Positions 48,759-58,830 of a stretch of 64,000 bases of DNA are shown piece after piece. Positions within the stretch are counted from its first letter, which is position 1. Every line of letters begins with the position of its first letter. The stretch lies in assembly GCF_030644365.1 (NCBI RefSeq), contig NZ_CP130058.1, forward strand, positions 1,488,001 through 1,552,000. Reading direction: 5' to 3'. Source of the stretch: Schaalia sp. HMT-172 (GTDB taxonomy: Bacteria; Actinomycetota; Actinomycetes; Actinomycetales; Actinomycetaceae). Position numbers and translations under genes: made by a program. The notes under the pieces were generated by a model. It saw only the letters and a program-made list of their open reading frames with translations. It made no database searches and had not been told where the DNA came from.

Positions 48759-50042
48759 TCAGCCGTTGGGCAGGCCGTATGCCTTGTGGATCAGCCATAT
48801 CGGGTGGACGACGTTCGCGCCCGTGGCCGTGCGCAGCTGCCAGCGGCACGTCTCCGTGTCGCAGGCGGCCAGCTCGGCGTTGACCTGCTTAATGAAGTCA
48901 AAGACGGGGGCGCCCACGGCCTGGGCGATCGCGTACTTCTCCTTCTTCATGCCGTAGGTACCCGCAATGCCACAGCAAGGCTGCTCGGAGTCCTTGACGG
49001 TCACACCGGGAATCAGGCTCATCAGCTCGATGGCCGGCTTGCCCAGACCCTGTGACTTGACCTGGCAGGGCGCGTGGTACGGGATGGTGACGTCGATGCG
49101 CTGGAAGTTCATGTCCAGCTCGCCCTTGTCATACAGGTGCAGCAAGAACTCGCTGATGTCCCACATGCGGCTACCCACATCCGTCAGCTCGGGCGTGTCC
49201 ATCTCGAGGATCTCGTGAGCCTCATGACGCAGCATCCCCGCGCACGAACCGGAAGCGGAGATGATCGGGGCATCGCGGTTCACCGTGCGCAGGTCGTTCG
49301 TCAGTTTCGAGACGTACTTGCGAGCATCCTTGTACAGGCCGTTGGACTGCAGCGCCAGGCCGCAGCACCCGTGCTTGGGGACCAGGACCTCGTAACCCAG
49401 GTGCTCGAGGACCATGACCGAGTGGATCGAGGTCTCCACCTCGAAATACTGGCCGGCGCATCCGTGGAAGAAGATCACCTGGCCGCGCGTGCCGGAGTTC
49501 GGCAGCGGCTTGTGCTTCTTGAACCAGCCCTCGAAGGTGCGCCCGTAGGCGCGCGGCATGGGGGCCGAGCGGTGCACGCCAATGATGGCCTCCATCGCCA
49601 CACGGATCGGCTTGACGTCGAGCGCCCAGTTCGCGATGGGGGCGACCGGGGTCATCATGGTGCCAATCAGCGAGGTTCGCCCGATCAGGCGGTCGCGCAT
49701 GGGGATGCCGTGCGCTTCCTTCATCGCAGTGCGCCTGTGGTGGATGATCTCGGTGACCTTCACGCCCTGGGGGCACACGAGCGAGCAGGTGCCGCACGAG
49801 GAGCAGTAGTCGATGGACTTATCGACCATCTGCCCGTCCTTGCGGAAGCGCTCGGCCTGCGGGCCGGAGTACTTCGGGCCGCCAAACAGGTCGGTGACGC
49901 GCATGACGGGGCACTGTGTCTCGCAGATCGTGCACTTGACGCAGGCATCCAGGCTGGCGCGCAGCGCGGCATCCCCCTCCAGGGAGAAAACGTCGGCTTC
50001 TTCCACGCCCGGCCCCATCAGCGTTGACATTTCCAGGGTCAT
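48759..50042 (-). CDS. glpC: Anaerobic glycerol-3-phosphate dehydrogenase subunit C
   Basis: This 427-residue membrane-associated iron-sulfur subunit has two 4Fe-4S clusters near the N terminus (CVKCTICETQCP at about residue 34 and CSSCGTCSLVCP at about 80). Two CCG-type domains (HGCCGLAL and QPCCGIAGTYG) follow. It anchors GlpAB and passes electrons to menaquinone. The start overlaps the glpB stop by four bases, in the same A-B-C order as in E. coli. Confidence 0.92.
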   Translation of the reverse strand: MTLEMSTLMGPGVEEADVFSLEGDAALRASLDACVKCTICETQCPVMRVTDLFGGPKYSGPQAERFRKDGQMVDKSIDYCSSCGTCSLVCPQGVKVTEIIHHRRTAMKEAHGIPMRDRLIGRTSLIGTMMTPVAPIANWALDVKPIRVAMEAIIGVHRSAPMPRAYGRTFEGWFKKHKPLPNSGTRGQVIFFHGCAGQYFEVETSIHSVMVLEHLGYEVLVPKHGCCGLALQSNGLYKDARKYVSKLTNDLRTVNRDAPIISASGSCAGMLRHEAHEILEMDTPELTDVGSRMWDISEFLLHLYDKGELDMNFQRIDVTIPYHAPCQVKSQGLGKPAIELMSLIPGVTVKDSEQPCCGIAGTYGMKKEKYAIAQAVGAPVFDFIKQVNAELAACDTETCRWQLRTATGANVVHPIWLIHKAYGLPNG

Positions 50043-51289
50043 TTCAGCTCCTCCACGATCGCGTCGACGGCGGCCAGGGCACTGGCCAGAGCGATGCCTT
50101 CGCCGCTCTTTTCACGCCAGCGGGTGGCGCCGGCCAGGTTGCCGCCCGCGGCAAACAGGTTGGTGTACACGGCCTTGCCGTTTTCGTCGACGACGCGCAT
50201 GGAGTCGTCGACGGCCAGTCCCGCCAGGAACAGGGGCTGTTCCTCGCCCCAGAAGTCGGCGTGCAGCAGCTGACCGGTGGGGCCCATGACAGGCAGGCCA
50301 CACACGGTGTCGCGCACGACGCCGTAGGAGTCCATCTCCAGGGCGCCGGAGTCGAAGCCGCCGGCCGCCAGGATGACGGCGCGGGTCTCCACGCGGGTAG
50401 CGCGTCCTGCGCTGGCGTATTCGACGGCCTGAACGCGCCCGTCGGCGGTGTGCAGGGCCTTCAGGGGCGAGCCGAGGACGACGCGCGCCTTGGCGGAAGC
50501 CAAGCGGGTCAGCGACGCATTCAAGCGCATGCCGGGCACCGACGGGGGCTGGACCGGGATCTCGAAGACCGGGTGTCCGAGCTTGTCCGCCAGGTCTCGC
50601 CACGCGTTCGGGTCGTCGAGGCCGAGGACGGCGGGCAGGCCAATGATCGTACCGTCTTCCAGGAGAGGGCGAATCTGGGCGGCCAGGCGCGCGCGGTTCT
50701 CCTCGTGGTCGAGGCTGCGCGCGTGGTTGGTGCCGGTCGAGTCGATCTCGCCCTCGCGAACGACGTAGTCGACGCTCAGGGCGCGCGCCTTGATGGGGGC
50801 GCCGTCGGGGCCCGTCTGACGCGACAAGTTCTCGGCGACGAGGCTGGGGTAGAAGTCCTTGAAGCGCGCCAGGCCCACGATCGCGTAGCGGGCGCCCGCC
50901 TGGGGGATTCCGGCCTGCATAGAGGGAGGAATCAGGCAGGTGGGGCGCAGGGCGCCGACTCCGGTGGGAATGCGCACGTTGCGCGTCTCATCACCGATGA
51001 GTGCGTCCGGCCCGACGATGTCCCGCAGCCACGCGACCGAGGCGCCGACCTGGTCGGGGGTGACGTGGGCGTAGGGGTGAGTGGGGCGCGAGGCGACGTG
51101 CGCGGGGATCGCGTCCAGGGGCGCCTCGACCGGGTCCGGGCCGTAGCCGAGGATGTCGACCGTGCCGGTGCCGAGCTGGATGCCGCCAACGCCCTTGGTG
51201 ATCAGGGTGACGCTCAGACCGGCATCGGCGGCCTTGATCGCGGCGGCCAGCCCGGCCAGTCCAGCGCCAATAATAACGACGTCTCTCAT
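50039..51289 (-). CDS. glpB: Anaerobic glycerol-3-phosphate dehydrogenase subunit B
   Basis: This 416-residue flavoprotein has a Rossmann motif at residues 6-17 (IIGAGLAGLAAA) and the conserved block IQLGTGTVDILGYGP. The end LFAAGGNLAGA is the second FAD-contact region. ATG 51289 overlaps the glpA stop by four bases. The frame open upstream to 51400 is within glpA and is a shadow. With GlpA it oxidises glycerol-3-phosphate to dihydroxyacetone phosphate. Confidence 0.9.
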   Translation of the reverse strand: MRDVVIIGAGLAGLAAAIKAADAGLSVTLITKGVGGIQLGTGTVDILGYGPDPVEAPLDAIPAHVASRPTHPYAHVTPDQVGASVAWLRDIVGPDALIGDETRNVRIPTGVGALRPTCLIPPSMQAGIPQAGARYAIVGLARFKDFYPSLVAENLSRQTGPDGAPIKARALSVDYVVREGEIDSTGTNHARSLDHEENRARLAAQIRPLLEDGTIIGLPAVLGLDDPNAWRDLADKLGHPVFEIPVQPPSVPGMRLNASLTRLASAKARVVLGSPLKALHTADGRVQAVEYASAGRATRVETRAVILAAGGFDSGALEMDSYGVVRDTVCGLPVMGPTGQLLHADFWGEEQPLFLAGLAVDDSMRVVDENGKAVYTNLFAAGGNLAGATRWREKSGEGIALASALAAVDAIVEELK

Positions 51290-52872
51290 CGAACGACCTC
51301 TTCCTTGGCTGCGGGCAAGTGCTCGACGTCGAGCGTGCCCTCGTGAATCCAGGCGTCGAGCACGGCCTGCCTGGCTTGCTTGCCGTACAGGATGGGCCAC
51401 AGGCCGATCCAGCGGTTCTTCAGGAACAGGCGCAGCAGGCCGTTGGCGCGCATCGAATCAATGTCGCCGCGCTCGTGGGCGATTCCGGCGGCTCGCTGGG
51501 AGCAGAAGCCGCCCTGACAGGGGCCCATGCCCAGGCGCATTTGGCGGCGAACGTCGTCCAGCTGTCCCTTGGGCAGGGTGTCCATGACTTTTTCAAGCAT
51601 CGCTCGGGTGGCCATCTCGCATTCGCAGATAATCTGCTCGTGCGTGGGGCCGTCGTTGCGCGATTCGACGTTGTCGAGGCGGTGGCCGATCGTGTACAGG
51701 CGCGCCTCCTTGGCCGGGGGAACGGCCTCGTCGGCGGTCTTACACGGGCGGGTCTCGCCCATCTCCGAGCACATGATGTCGACGATGCGCTCGGCCATGA
51801 GGCGGTAGGTGGTGAGCTTACCGCCGGCGATGGTGAGCATGCCGTAGACGCCGTCGCGCGTGTTGTGGTCGATGATGCTCATGCCGCGCGCCATGTGGCG
51901 GGTGTCGGTCTCCGAGACTCGAGAGTCCTTGATGAGGGGTCGAGCGCCCGCCCACGCGTGGACGGCGCGGGCCTTGCGGAAGCCGGGAATCATGGCCTCG
52001 CCCGAGTCGAGCATCTGCTGGACCTGGTCGGCTGGGATGGGCAGGTTGTCGGCGTCGTCGGACTTGAGGTCCGTCGTGCCGATGATGCACACCGTGTGGT
52101 CGGGCACCAAAATGTCGCCGTCGGCGGGCCACACACAGCGGTTGATGACCGAGTGGGTGAGGCGGTGATTCATGGCGATCATGATGCCCGCTCCGGCAAC
52201 GACGTCGACGCCGTGGCAATCCGCCATGGCGGCGATCTGTCCGGCCCAGGGGCCACCGCAGTTGAGGACGAAGCCGCATTCGATGCGCACGTCCTCGCCA
52301 CCCCGTTCGTCGTGGACGATGACGGCGCTGACGCGATCACCTTCGCGTTCAACGGAGGTGACGCGGTGGTAGGTCAGGATCTGCGCCCCATATGCCTGCG
52401 CGGAGCGGATCGCTCCCCAGGTCATCTGCCAGCCGTCGACGGTTCCGTCCTGGACCTCGAAGGCTCGCTTGATGCGCGGGTCGAGCCGGGGTTCGCGGCG
52501 CAGGGCCTCGGCGATGGAGATTTCCGCAGCGGGCACCTTTGCTGCCGCTGCACGAGCCAGGAACTGATCCGCGTACTCTTCATCGTCGTGGGCCGTCACC
52601 ACGAAGAGGCCACCGGTGGCCTCGATCGCGTTGGCGTTGATGCGCTTGACGATTTCGTTTTCTTCGGCGCATTCGGTGGCCGACTCAGGATCGGACGCAA
52701 TGTAGCGACCACCCGAGTGGAGCAGGCCATGGAAACGACCGGAGGTCCCCTGAGCGATATCGGCCCGGTCGACGAGGATGGCTGAGAAGCCGCGCATCAC
52801 GACGTCGCGGACGACGCCGGCACCGGTGGATCCGCCACCGATGACGCACACGTCAGTGCGAAGTGTCTTCAC
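51286..52872 (-). CDS. glpA: Anaerobic glycerol-3-phosphate dehydrogenase subunit A
   Basis: This 528-residue catalytic flavoprotein starts at GTG 52872 after an AAGGGA site. The FAD site IGGGSTGAG spans residues 11-19, and RFHGLLHSGGRY contacts the substrate. AGGKLTTYRLMAE is the family end motif. A C-terminal BFD-like domain with ICECE and CQGGFC binds a 2Fe-2S cluster. It is the first gene of glpABC and is divergent from pepO. The operon lets the cell use glycerol-3-phosphate anaerobically and meets the dhaKLM product at dihydroxyacetone phosphate. Confidence 0.92.
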   Translation of the reverse strand: MKTLRTDVCVIGGGSTGAGVVRDVVMRGFSAILVDRADIAQGTSGRFHGLLHSGGRYIASDPESATECAEENEIVKRINANAIEATGGLFVVTAHDDEEYADQFLARAAAAKVPAAEISIAEALRREPRLDPRIKRAFEVQDGTVDGWQMTWGAIRSAQAYGAQILTYHRVTSVEREGDRVSAVIVHDERGGEDVRIECGFVLNCGGPWAGQIAAMADCHGVDVVAGAGIMIAMNHRLTHSVINRCVWPADGDILVPDHTVCIIGTTDLKSDDADNLPIPADQVQQMLDSGEAMIPGFRKARAVHAWAGARPLIKDSRVSETDTRHMARGMSIIDHNTRDGVYGMLTIAGGKLTTYRLMAERIVDIMCSEMGETRPCKTADEAVPPAKEARLYTIGHRLDNVESRNDGPTHEQIICECEMATRAMLEKVMDTLPKGQLDDVRRQMRLGMGPCQGGFCSQRAAGIAHERGDIDSMRANGLLRLFLKNRWIGLWPILYGKQARQAVLDAWIHEGTLDVEHLPAAKEEVVR

Positions 52873-52965
52873 CGTGTTTTTCCCTTCACGTCTTCATGAG
52901 GATGTGCCTCATTGCGCTTACAATTCTGCCCCACACACCCCCGTTTGAACGAATTCGCAGACCCC

Positions 52966-52983
52966 CGTGCACATATGTGCACG
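52966..52983. promoter_or_regulatory. Perfect 18-bp palindrome in the glpA-pepO interval
   Basis: CGTGCACATATGTGCACG is fully symmetric and lies about 95 bases upstream of glpA and 155 bases upstream of pepO. Its size and central position in a divergent promoter region make it a good candidate operator for glp regulation. No regulator gene is adjacent. Confidence 0.5.
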
Positions 52984-53136
52984 CACGGCGCGCGCAAAAG
53001 TGGCATTCTCACTTCTAGCCCCACATTGCGCGAAATACGCGGAATTACAGCCCGCGACCGTCACGTAAATCGGTGGTCGCGCCCCCGAGATCTCTAGGTC
53101 ACGCGTAAGGGGCAGGAAACACCCTAGAGTTAGGGC

Positions 53137-55176
53137 ATGACGAACTCATTGCTCGCACGCGTCCTCGAAACCGCGAACATGGACCGCTCCGTGCGCCCCC
53201 AAGACGATTTTTACCGCCACGTGAACGGCACCTGGCTGGCGACCCACGAAATCCCCGCCGACCGCCCGATGGATGGCGCCTTCCACGCACTGCGCGACGC
53301 ATCCGAGAAATATGCCCGCGCAATTGCCCAGGACGCGGCTGCGGGCACCCTCGACGACGCGGACGCATCGCGCATCGCGACCCTGTGGACGCAGTTCCTC
53401 GACGAGGACGCCATCGAGGAGGCCGGAGCCACCCCCCTGCGTGCGGACTTGGACGTCATCGAGGCGTGCGACACGCGCGAGGAGCTCGCCGAGGCCATGG
53501 GCGCCCTCATGCGCGCAGGCATCGGAGGCCTGGTGGGGGCCTACGTCGGCACCGACCCGCACGACTCCTCCTCCTACATGGTCTGCCTGGTCCAGTCCGG
53601 CATCGGGCTGCCCGACGAGGCCTACTACCGAGAGGACGACTACGAGCCGATCCGTCAGGCTTACGTTGCCCACACCGGGCGTCTTTTGTCGCTGGCGGGC
53701 ATGCCCGACCCCGACGGCGCGGCGAGGCGCATCATGGCGCTGGAGACGGCCCTGGCCTCGCACCACCGCGACTCGGTCTCCAACCGCGATCCCCTCCTGT
53801 CCGACAACCCGACCCTGTGGAGCGAGCTCAATACCCTCGCTCCCGGCTTTGACTGGGACGCGTGGGCGCGCGGTGCCCACATGCCCGTCTCCGGCCTCGT
53901 CGTCAACGTCGATCAGCCCGACTACCTGCGCGGCGCTGCCTCCCTGTGGGAGCGCACCGACCTGGCGACGCTCAAGGAGTGGCTGAGTGCCTCGGCCATC
54001 GACGCCCGCGCATCCCTGCTCTCCACCGACTTCGTCACGGAGAACTTCGACTTCCACGGCCGCACACTGGCGGGCACGCAGGAGCTGCGCCCGCGTTGGA
54101 AGCGCGCACTGTCCCTCATCGAGTCCTACCTGGGCGAGGCCATGGGACGGGCCTGGGTCGCCCGCCACTTCCCGCCCGAGGCGAAGGACGCGATGGACGC
54201 ACTCGTGCGCCGCCTGCTCGACGCCTACGGCGAGTCGATCCGAGGCCTGGACTGGATGAGTGACGAAACGAAGGAGAAGGCGCTGGCCAAGCTGGCGACC
54301 TTCAACCCGAAGATCGGCTACCCCGCCAAGTGGCGCGACTACTCCACGCTGCACCTGGACCCCTCCGCCACGCTTGTTGATAACGTGCGGGCCGCCAACG
54401 CCCACGCCACCGACCGCGAGTGGGCCAAGCTCGGGGGCCCCGTCGACCGCGACGAGTGGTACATGACCCCGCAGACGGTCAACGCCTACTACAACCCCAC
54501 GCAGAACGAGATCGTCTTCCCCGCAGCGATCCTCCAGCCCCCCTTCTTCGACGCGCAGGCAGACGACGCGGTCAACTTCGGCGCAATCGGAGCGGTCATC
54601 GGCCACGAGATCGGCCACGGTTTCGACGACCAGGGCTCGCGCTACGACGGGGCGGGCAACCTGTCGAACTGGTGGACCGACGAAGACCGGGCCGCCTTCG
54701 AGGAGCGTACCCACGCCCTGATCGGTCAGTACGACGTTCTCACCCCCACCGTACTGGCCTCCGCCGCGAGCGACGAGGCAGGCGAGGACGCCGGGGAGGA
54801 CGGCGCCGAGCGCTCGCTCCCCCACGTCAACGGCGCACTGACCATCGGTGAGAACATCGGCGACCTGGGCGGCATGACAATCGCGTGGAAGGCGTGGGTG
54901 GCAGCCCTGGCCGAGCAAGGCCTCACCCCGCAGACCGCTCCCGTCATCGACGAGCTGACCGGCCCGCAACGCTTCTTCTTCTCGTGGGCCCGCGCCTGGC
55001 GCACCGCGACTCGCCCCCAGTTCGCACGCCAGATGCTAGCCATCGACCCCCACTCCCCCGCCGAGTTCCGCTGCAACCAGGTGCTGCGCAACCTCGACGC
55101 ATTCGCCGCGACGTTTGACGTCAAGCCAGGAGACGGCATGTGGCTCGATCCCGCTCAGCGAGTCACCATCTGGTAA
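53137..55176 (+). CDS. pepO: M13-family metalloendopeptidase (PepO)
   Basis: This 679-residue neprilysin-like peptidase has zinc ligands His490 and His494 in HEIGH, and Glu572 with Asp576 in ENIGD. NAYYNPTQNEIVFPAAIL and the C-terminal VTIW with the family Trp are also present. No signal peptide is present, so it degrades peptides in the cytosol, as bacterial PepO enzymes do. The short acidic insert EAGEDAGEDGAE near residue 550 is unusual. A gap of 115 bases separates it from pepN on the same strand. Confidence 0.92.
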   Translation: MTNSLLARVLETANMDRSVRPQDDFYRHVNGTWLATHEIPADRPMDGAFHALRDASEKYARAIAQDAAAGTLDDADASRIATLWTQFLDEDAIEEAGATPLRADLDVIEACDTREELAEAMGALMRAGIGGLVGAYVGTDPHDSSSYMVCLVQSGIGLPDEAYYREDDYEPIRQAYVAHTGRLLSLAGMPDPDGAARRIMALETALASHHRDSVSNRDPLLSDNPTLWSELNTLAPGFDWDAWARGAHMPVSGLVVNVDQPDYLRGAASLWERTDLATLKEWLSASAIDARASLLSTDFVTENFDFHGRTLAGTQELRPRWKRALSLIESYLGEAMGRAWVARHFPPEAKDAMDALVRRLLDAYGESIRGLDWMSDETKEKALAKLATFNPKIGYPAKWRDYSTLHLDPSATLVDNVRAANAHATDREWAKLGGPVDRDEWYMTPQTVNAYYNPTQNEIVFPAAILQPPFFDAQADDAVNFGAIGAVIGHEIGHGFDDQGSRYDGAGNLSNWWTDEDRAAFEERTHALIGQYDVLTPTVLASAASDEAGEDAGEDGAERSLPHVNGALTIGENIGDLGGMTIAWKAWVAALAEQGLTPQTAPVIDELTGPQRFFFSWARAWRTATRPQFARQMLAIDPHSPAEFRCNQVLRNLDAFAATFDVKPGDGMWLDPAQRVTIW

Positions 55177-55291
55177 AAGCGTGTCCCAGCCGACAAAAGT
55201 CGGCGCGCCCCGCGCATCCACCTGCAACACATGACACCATAGGAATGTTTGGCGCGACAGCGCCCCCATTCCATCGACGGAAAGGCACCCC

Positions 55292-57856
55292 ATGCCAGGC
55301 CTGAACCTCACGCGCGAGGAAGCGACCGAGCGCGCCTCGATCATCTCCTCCGTGACCCGCTACGAGATCTCACTGGACCTCACGCGCGGCGACACCGACT
55401 TCGGTTCGTTCACCCGCATCGAGTTCGACGCGCGCGAAGGCGCCTCCACGTTCGCGGACCTCGTCTCCAACAACGTCCACTCGATTCGCCTCAACGGCAA
55501 TGCCCTCGACCCCTTCTCCGCCCACCAGGACAACCGCATCGCCCTGGATAACCTGGCGGAACACAACGTGCTCGAAGTCGACGCGTCCTGCCAGTACATG
55601 CACACCGGTGAGGGCCTGCACCGCTTCGTCGATCCCGCGGATGGCCAGGCGTACACCTACTCTCAGTTCGAGGTCCCGGACGCACGCCGCGTCTACACGA
55701 CCTTCGAGCAGCCCGACCTGAAGTCGACCTTTACCCTGACCGTGAAGGCCCCCAAGGGCTGGAAGGTCTTCTCCAACGCGCCCACCCCCTCCCCCGAGGA
55801 AGAGGGTGACGCGTGGACCTACCGCTTCGCGACCACCGAGGTCATGTCGACCTACATCACCGCGATCGTCGCGGGCCCCTACCAGGGCACCACGGCCTCG
55901 CTCACCTCCTCCGACGGACGCACGATTGACCTGGGCGTGTACGCTCGCGCCTCGATCATCGAACACCTGGACGCCGAGGAGATCATCGACATCACCCGCC
56001 GAGGCTTCGAGTTCTTCGAGAGAGCCTACGGCATCGCCTACCCCTTCACGAAGTACGATCAGATCTTCGTGCCCGAGTACAACGCGGGCGCCATGGAAAA
56101 CGCGGGTTGCGTGACCTTCCGCGACGCCTACGTGTTCCGCACGCGACCCACCGAGGCCCAGATGGAGGCCCGCGCCAACACGATCCTGCACGAGCTGGCG
56201 CACATGTGGTTCGGCGATCTGGTCACCATGAAGTGGTGGAACGACCTGTGGCTCAACGAGTCTTTCGCCGAGTTCATGAGCCACCTGGCTCTGGCCGAGG
56301 CCACCAAGTACACCGAAGGGTGGACGGGCTTCATGGTCCGCAAGGACTGGGGCCTCAAGCAGGATCAGCTGCCCACCACCCATCCGATCACGGCCGAGAT
56401 CCGTGACCTGGCCGACGTTGAGGTGAACTTCGACGGCATCACCTACGCCAAGGGCGCCTCCGTGCTGCGCCAACTCGTCTCCTACGTGGGACGCGACGCC
56501 TTCTTCGCGGGTCTACACGAGTACCTGACGAAGCACTCCTACGCCAACGCCACGCTGGACGACCTGCTCTCCGAGCTGGCCGCCGCCTCGGGCCGCGACC
56601 TCGCGTCCTGGTCGAAGGTGTGGCTGGAGGAGGCCGGCGTGACCCTGCTGCGCCCGGTCATCACGACCGGCGAGGAAGGCACGATCGAACGCCTCGAGGT
56701 CGTCCAGGAGGCCTTCTCCGAGGGAGCCTCCCTGCGTCCGCACCGCCTGGGCGTCGCCGGCTACTCGCTGAACGAAGAGGGCACGCTGGCCCAGGTCTTC
56801 CACGACGAGCTCGACGTGGACGGCGCGTCCACGATCGTCGAGGCGGCCGCGGGCATCGCCCGTCCCGACTTCATCCTGGTCAACGACGGCGACCTCGGCT
56901 ACGCGAAGGTTCGCCTGGACGAGCAGTCCCTGGCCTTCGCGATCTCCAACATCACCAAGTTCACGGACTCCCTGACCCGCGGCGTCGTCATGGCCTCCGC
57001 GTGGGATATGACCCGCGACGGCGAGATGCCCGCCCGCGATTACCTGAACCTCGCGCTGACCTCGATCCCTGTCGAGGACAACATGAGCCTGCTCATGCTG
57101 ACCCTGCGCCACATTGACGAGGCCGTGCGCACCTTCGTCGCGCCCCAGTACCGCGCGGACGCCGCCGAGGACACGGGCCGACGCCTGCTCCTCCTGGCTC
57201 GCACCGCCGCCTCCGGGTCGGACGCGCAGCGTATGCTCGTTGCCGCGGCCGCCCGTAACGCGACCAGCTCCGAGCAGTTCGAGGCTATCCACGGTCTCTT
57301 CGACGGCACCCAGACCCTGGATGGCCTGGACCTGGACGTCGATCTCAAGTGGGATCTGCTCGCGTCTCTCGTGCGCGGAGACGCCGCCACCGAGGCCGAC
57401 ATCAACGCTCTCGAGGCCGCCGACGACACGATGACCGGTCACCAGAATGCTGCGGCCTGCCGCGCCGCGAGGTCGGGCGAGTGGATCAAGGCCGACGTGT
57501 GGGACAAGGTCCTATCCGATACGACCATCCCCAACGACACGCGCTGGGCGATGATCTCCGGTTTCTGGGCGCAGGCTCGCACGACCCCGTCGGCTTACGT
57601 CGGCTACGTGGGCGAGTACTTCGAGGCCCTGGCGGGCATCTGGGAGCGCTTCACTTTCCACACCGCCGAGGACCTGACGACGCTCCTCTTCCCGACCGCC
57701 CTCGCCGGCTACGTGCCCGAGGTCGACGTCGTGTCGGCGGGACACGCCTGGATCGAGGCACACGCCGACGCGTCGGCGGGAACGCTGCGCATCGTCCGCG
57801 AGCTCATCGACGTGTGTGAGCGTCAGATCGCCAACCAGGCGGTGGACGCGGGCTGA
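55292..57856 (+). CDS. pepN: Aminopeptidase N (M1 family)
   Basis: This 854-residue M1 aminopeptidase has the exopeptidase motif GAMEN at residues 266-270 and the zinc site HELAH (300-304) with Glu323 in LNESFAEF. An actinobacterial-type C-terminal ERAP1-like domain completes it. A GGAAAGG site precedes ATG 55292. It removes N-terminal residues from peptides in the cytosol, likely downstream of PepO in peptide use. Confidence 0.93.
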   Translation: MPGLNLTREEATERASIISSVTRYEISLDLTRGDTDFGSFTRIEFDAREGASTFADLVSNNVHSIRLNGNALDPFSAHQDNRIALDNLAEHNVLEVDASCQYMHTGEGLHRFVDPADGQAYTYSQFEVPDARRVYTTFEQPDLKSTFTLTVKAPKGWKVFSNAPTPSPEEEGDAWTYRFATTEVMSTYITAIVAGPYQGTTASLTSSDGRTIDLGVYARASIIEHLDAEEIIDITRRGFEFFERAYGIAYPFTKYDQIFVPEYNAGAMENAGCVTFRDAYVFRTRPTEAQMEARANTILHELAHMWFGDLVTMKWWNDLWLNESFAEFMSHLALAEATKYTEGWTGFMVRKDWGLKQDQLPTTHPITAEIRDLADVEVNFDGITYAKGASVLRQLVSYVGRDAFFAGLHEYLTKHSYANATLDDLLSELAAASGRDLASWSKVWLEEAGVTLLRPVITTGEEGTIERLEVVQEAFSEGASLRPHRLGVAGYSLNEEGTLAQVFHDELDVDGASTIVEAAAGIARPDFILVNDGDLGYAKVRLDEQSLAFAISNITKFTDSLTRGVVMASAWDMTRDGEMPARDYLNLALTSIPVEDNMSLLMLTLRHIDEAVRTFVAPQYRADAAEDTGRRLLLLARTAASGSDAQRMLVAAAARNATSSEQFEAIHGLFDGTQTLDGLDLDVDLKWDLLASLVRGDAATEADINALEAADDTMTGHQNAAACRAARSGEWIKADVWDKVLSDTTIPNDTRWAMISGFWAQARTTPSAYVGYVGEYFEALAGIWERFTFHTAEDLTTLLFPTALAGYVPEVDVVSAGHAWIEAHADASAGTLRIVRELIDVCERQIANQAVDAG

Positions 57857-57874
57857 TTCGCTCCTCTCAGACGC

Positions 57875-57906
57875 CAGGGGGCGTGGCCGCATGGCCACGC
57901 CCCCTG
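57875..57906 (+). terminator. Terminator after pepN
   Basis: A perfect 14-bp stem (CAGGGGGCGTGGCC and complement) encloses a GCAT loop. TGTGTTG follows. It ends the pepO-pepN unit. Confidence 0.8.
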
Positions 57907-57953
57907 TGTGTTGATCATCCGTTCACTCACCTTCGCCCGGTTGGGCATGCAAG

Positions 57954-57989
57954 CGCCCCGGCCTCGCTGCGAAGAACGAGGCCGGGGCG
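57954..57989 (-). terminator. Terminator of the first cell-wall-binding gene
   Basis: CGCCCCGGCCTCG pairs with CGAGGCCGGGGCG over 13 bp with a 10-base loop. It lies 50 bases past the 3' end of the minus-strand gene at 58039. Its core is shared with the hairpin at 47861-47919. Confidence 0.7.
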
Positions 57990-58038
57990 GTGTGTGTGAT
58001 TGCGTGTCAGTGAGCGTGACTCACTGGGAGCTCATGCG

Positions 58039-58830
58039 TCAGTTCCAGACGCCCCACCAGGCGCCGTTGCCGTAGAACCAGTGGCGCTCGCCGTCGATCC
58101 ACTGGGTGCCGGTGACCATCGCGCCGGAGGCGTTCAGGAAGTACCAGGTGCCATTCACATTGACCCAGCCGATGAGCATGACGCCGGTCTGGTTCATGTA
58201 GTACCAGGTGCCGCCAACCTGGGCCCAGCCGGTGACCATCGCGCCGGAGCCGCCCAGGTAGTACCACTCGTTGTTGTACTTGATCCAGCCCATAGCCATG
58301 TCGCCGGAAGCATTCAGGTAGTACCAGGTGCCGTCGAGTTCCAGCCAGCCGGTGTGCATGATGCCAGTCTCGGGGTCCAAGTAGTACCAGGAGCCGTCGA
58401 TGACGTTCCAGCCGAAGGCCTGGGCACCGGAGGGCGCGTAGTACTCCCACATGCCCTCCTGGTTGTGCCAACCGGTGATCATGTAGCCGCGCGCATCGAA
58501 GCGGTAGATGGCGTCGTCGATCTCGATTTGCTCATCCTTGGCGTAGGTGCCGTCGCCGAAGTCGAACCACCATCCGATGGCGTCTTGCTTCCAGGAGGCG
58601 AACGCGCCCTCGTCGGCGCCGGCCTCGTCTGCGGCGGGGTCGTTGGCCTCGTCGGTGGCGGGAGCCTCGTCGGCGGCCTCGTCCTTGGCGGGATCGGCGG
58701 CGGTGACGGCGACCTCGGTGGGCGCCGCGGGGTCGGTCAGGTCGGCGGCGTTGGCGGGAACGACGGTTCCGGCGAGAACGGCAGCACTCACGGCGGCGAT
58801 CATGAACGTGCGGGTATTGATGGGACGCAT
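58039..58830 (-). CDS. Secreted cell-wall-binding repeat protein
   Basis: This 263-residue protein starts MRPINTRTF at ATG 58830, after a GAGAGGA site. A signal peptide ends at about residue 29 (VVPANA-A), and an acidic linker of about 50 residues follows. About eight 20-residue repeats of the type GW-x5-WYYL-x3-G-x-M-x-T make up the rest. The repeats belong to the choline-binding/glucan-binding superfamily and should hold the protein on wall polymers. No catalytic domain is present, so it is likely an adhesin or wall spacer. It is a paralogue of the gene at 59227. Confidence 0.82.
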   Translation of the reverse strand: MRPINTRTFMIAAVSAAVLAGTVVPANAADLTDPAAPTEVAVTAADPAKDEAADEAPATDEANDPAADEAGADEGAFASWKQDAIGWWFDFGDGTYAKDEQIEIDDAIYRFDARGYMITGWHNQEGMWEYYAPSGAQAFGWNVIDGSWYYLDPETGIMHTGWLELDGTWYYLNASGDMAMGWIKYNNEWYYLGGSGAMVTGWAQVGGTWYYMNQTGVMLIGWVNVNGTWYFLNASGAMVTGTQWIDGERHWFYGNGAWWGVWN

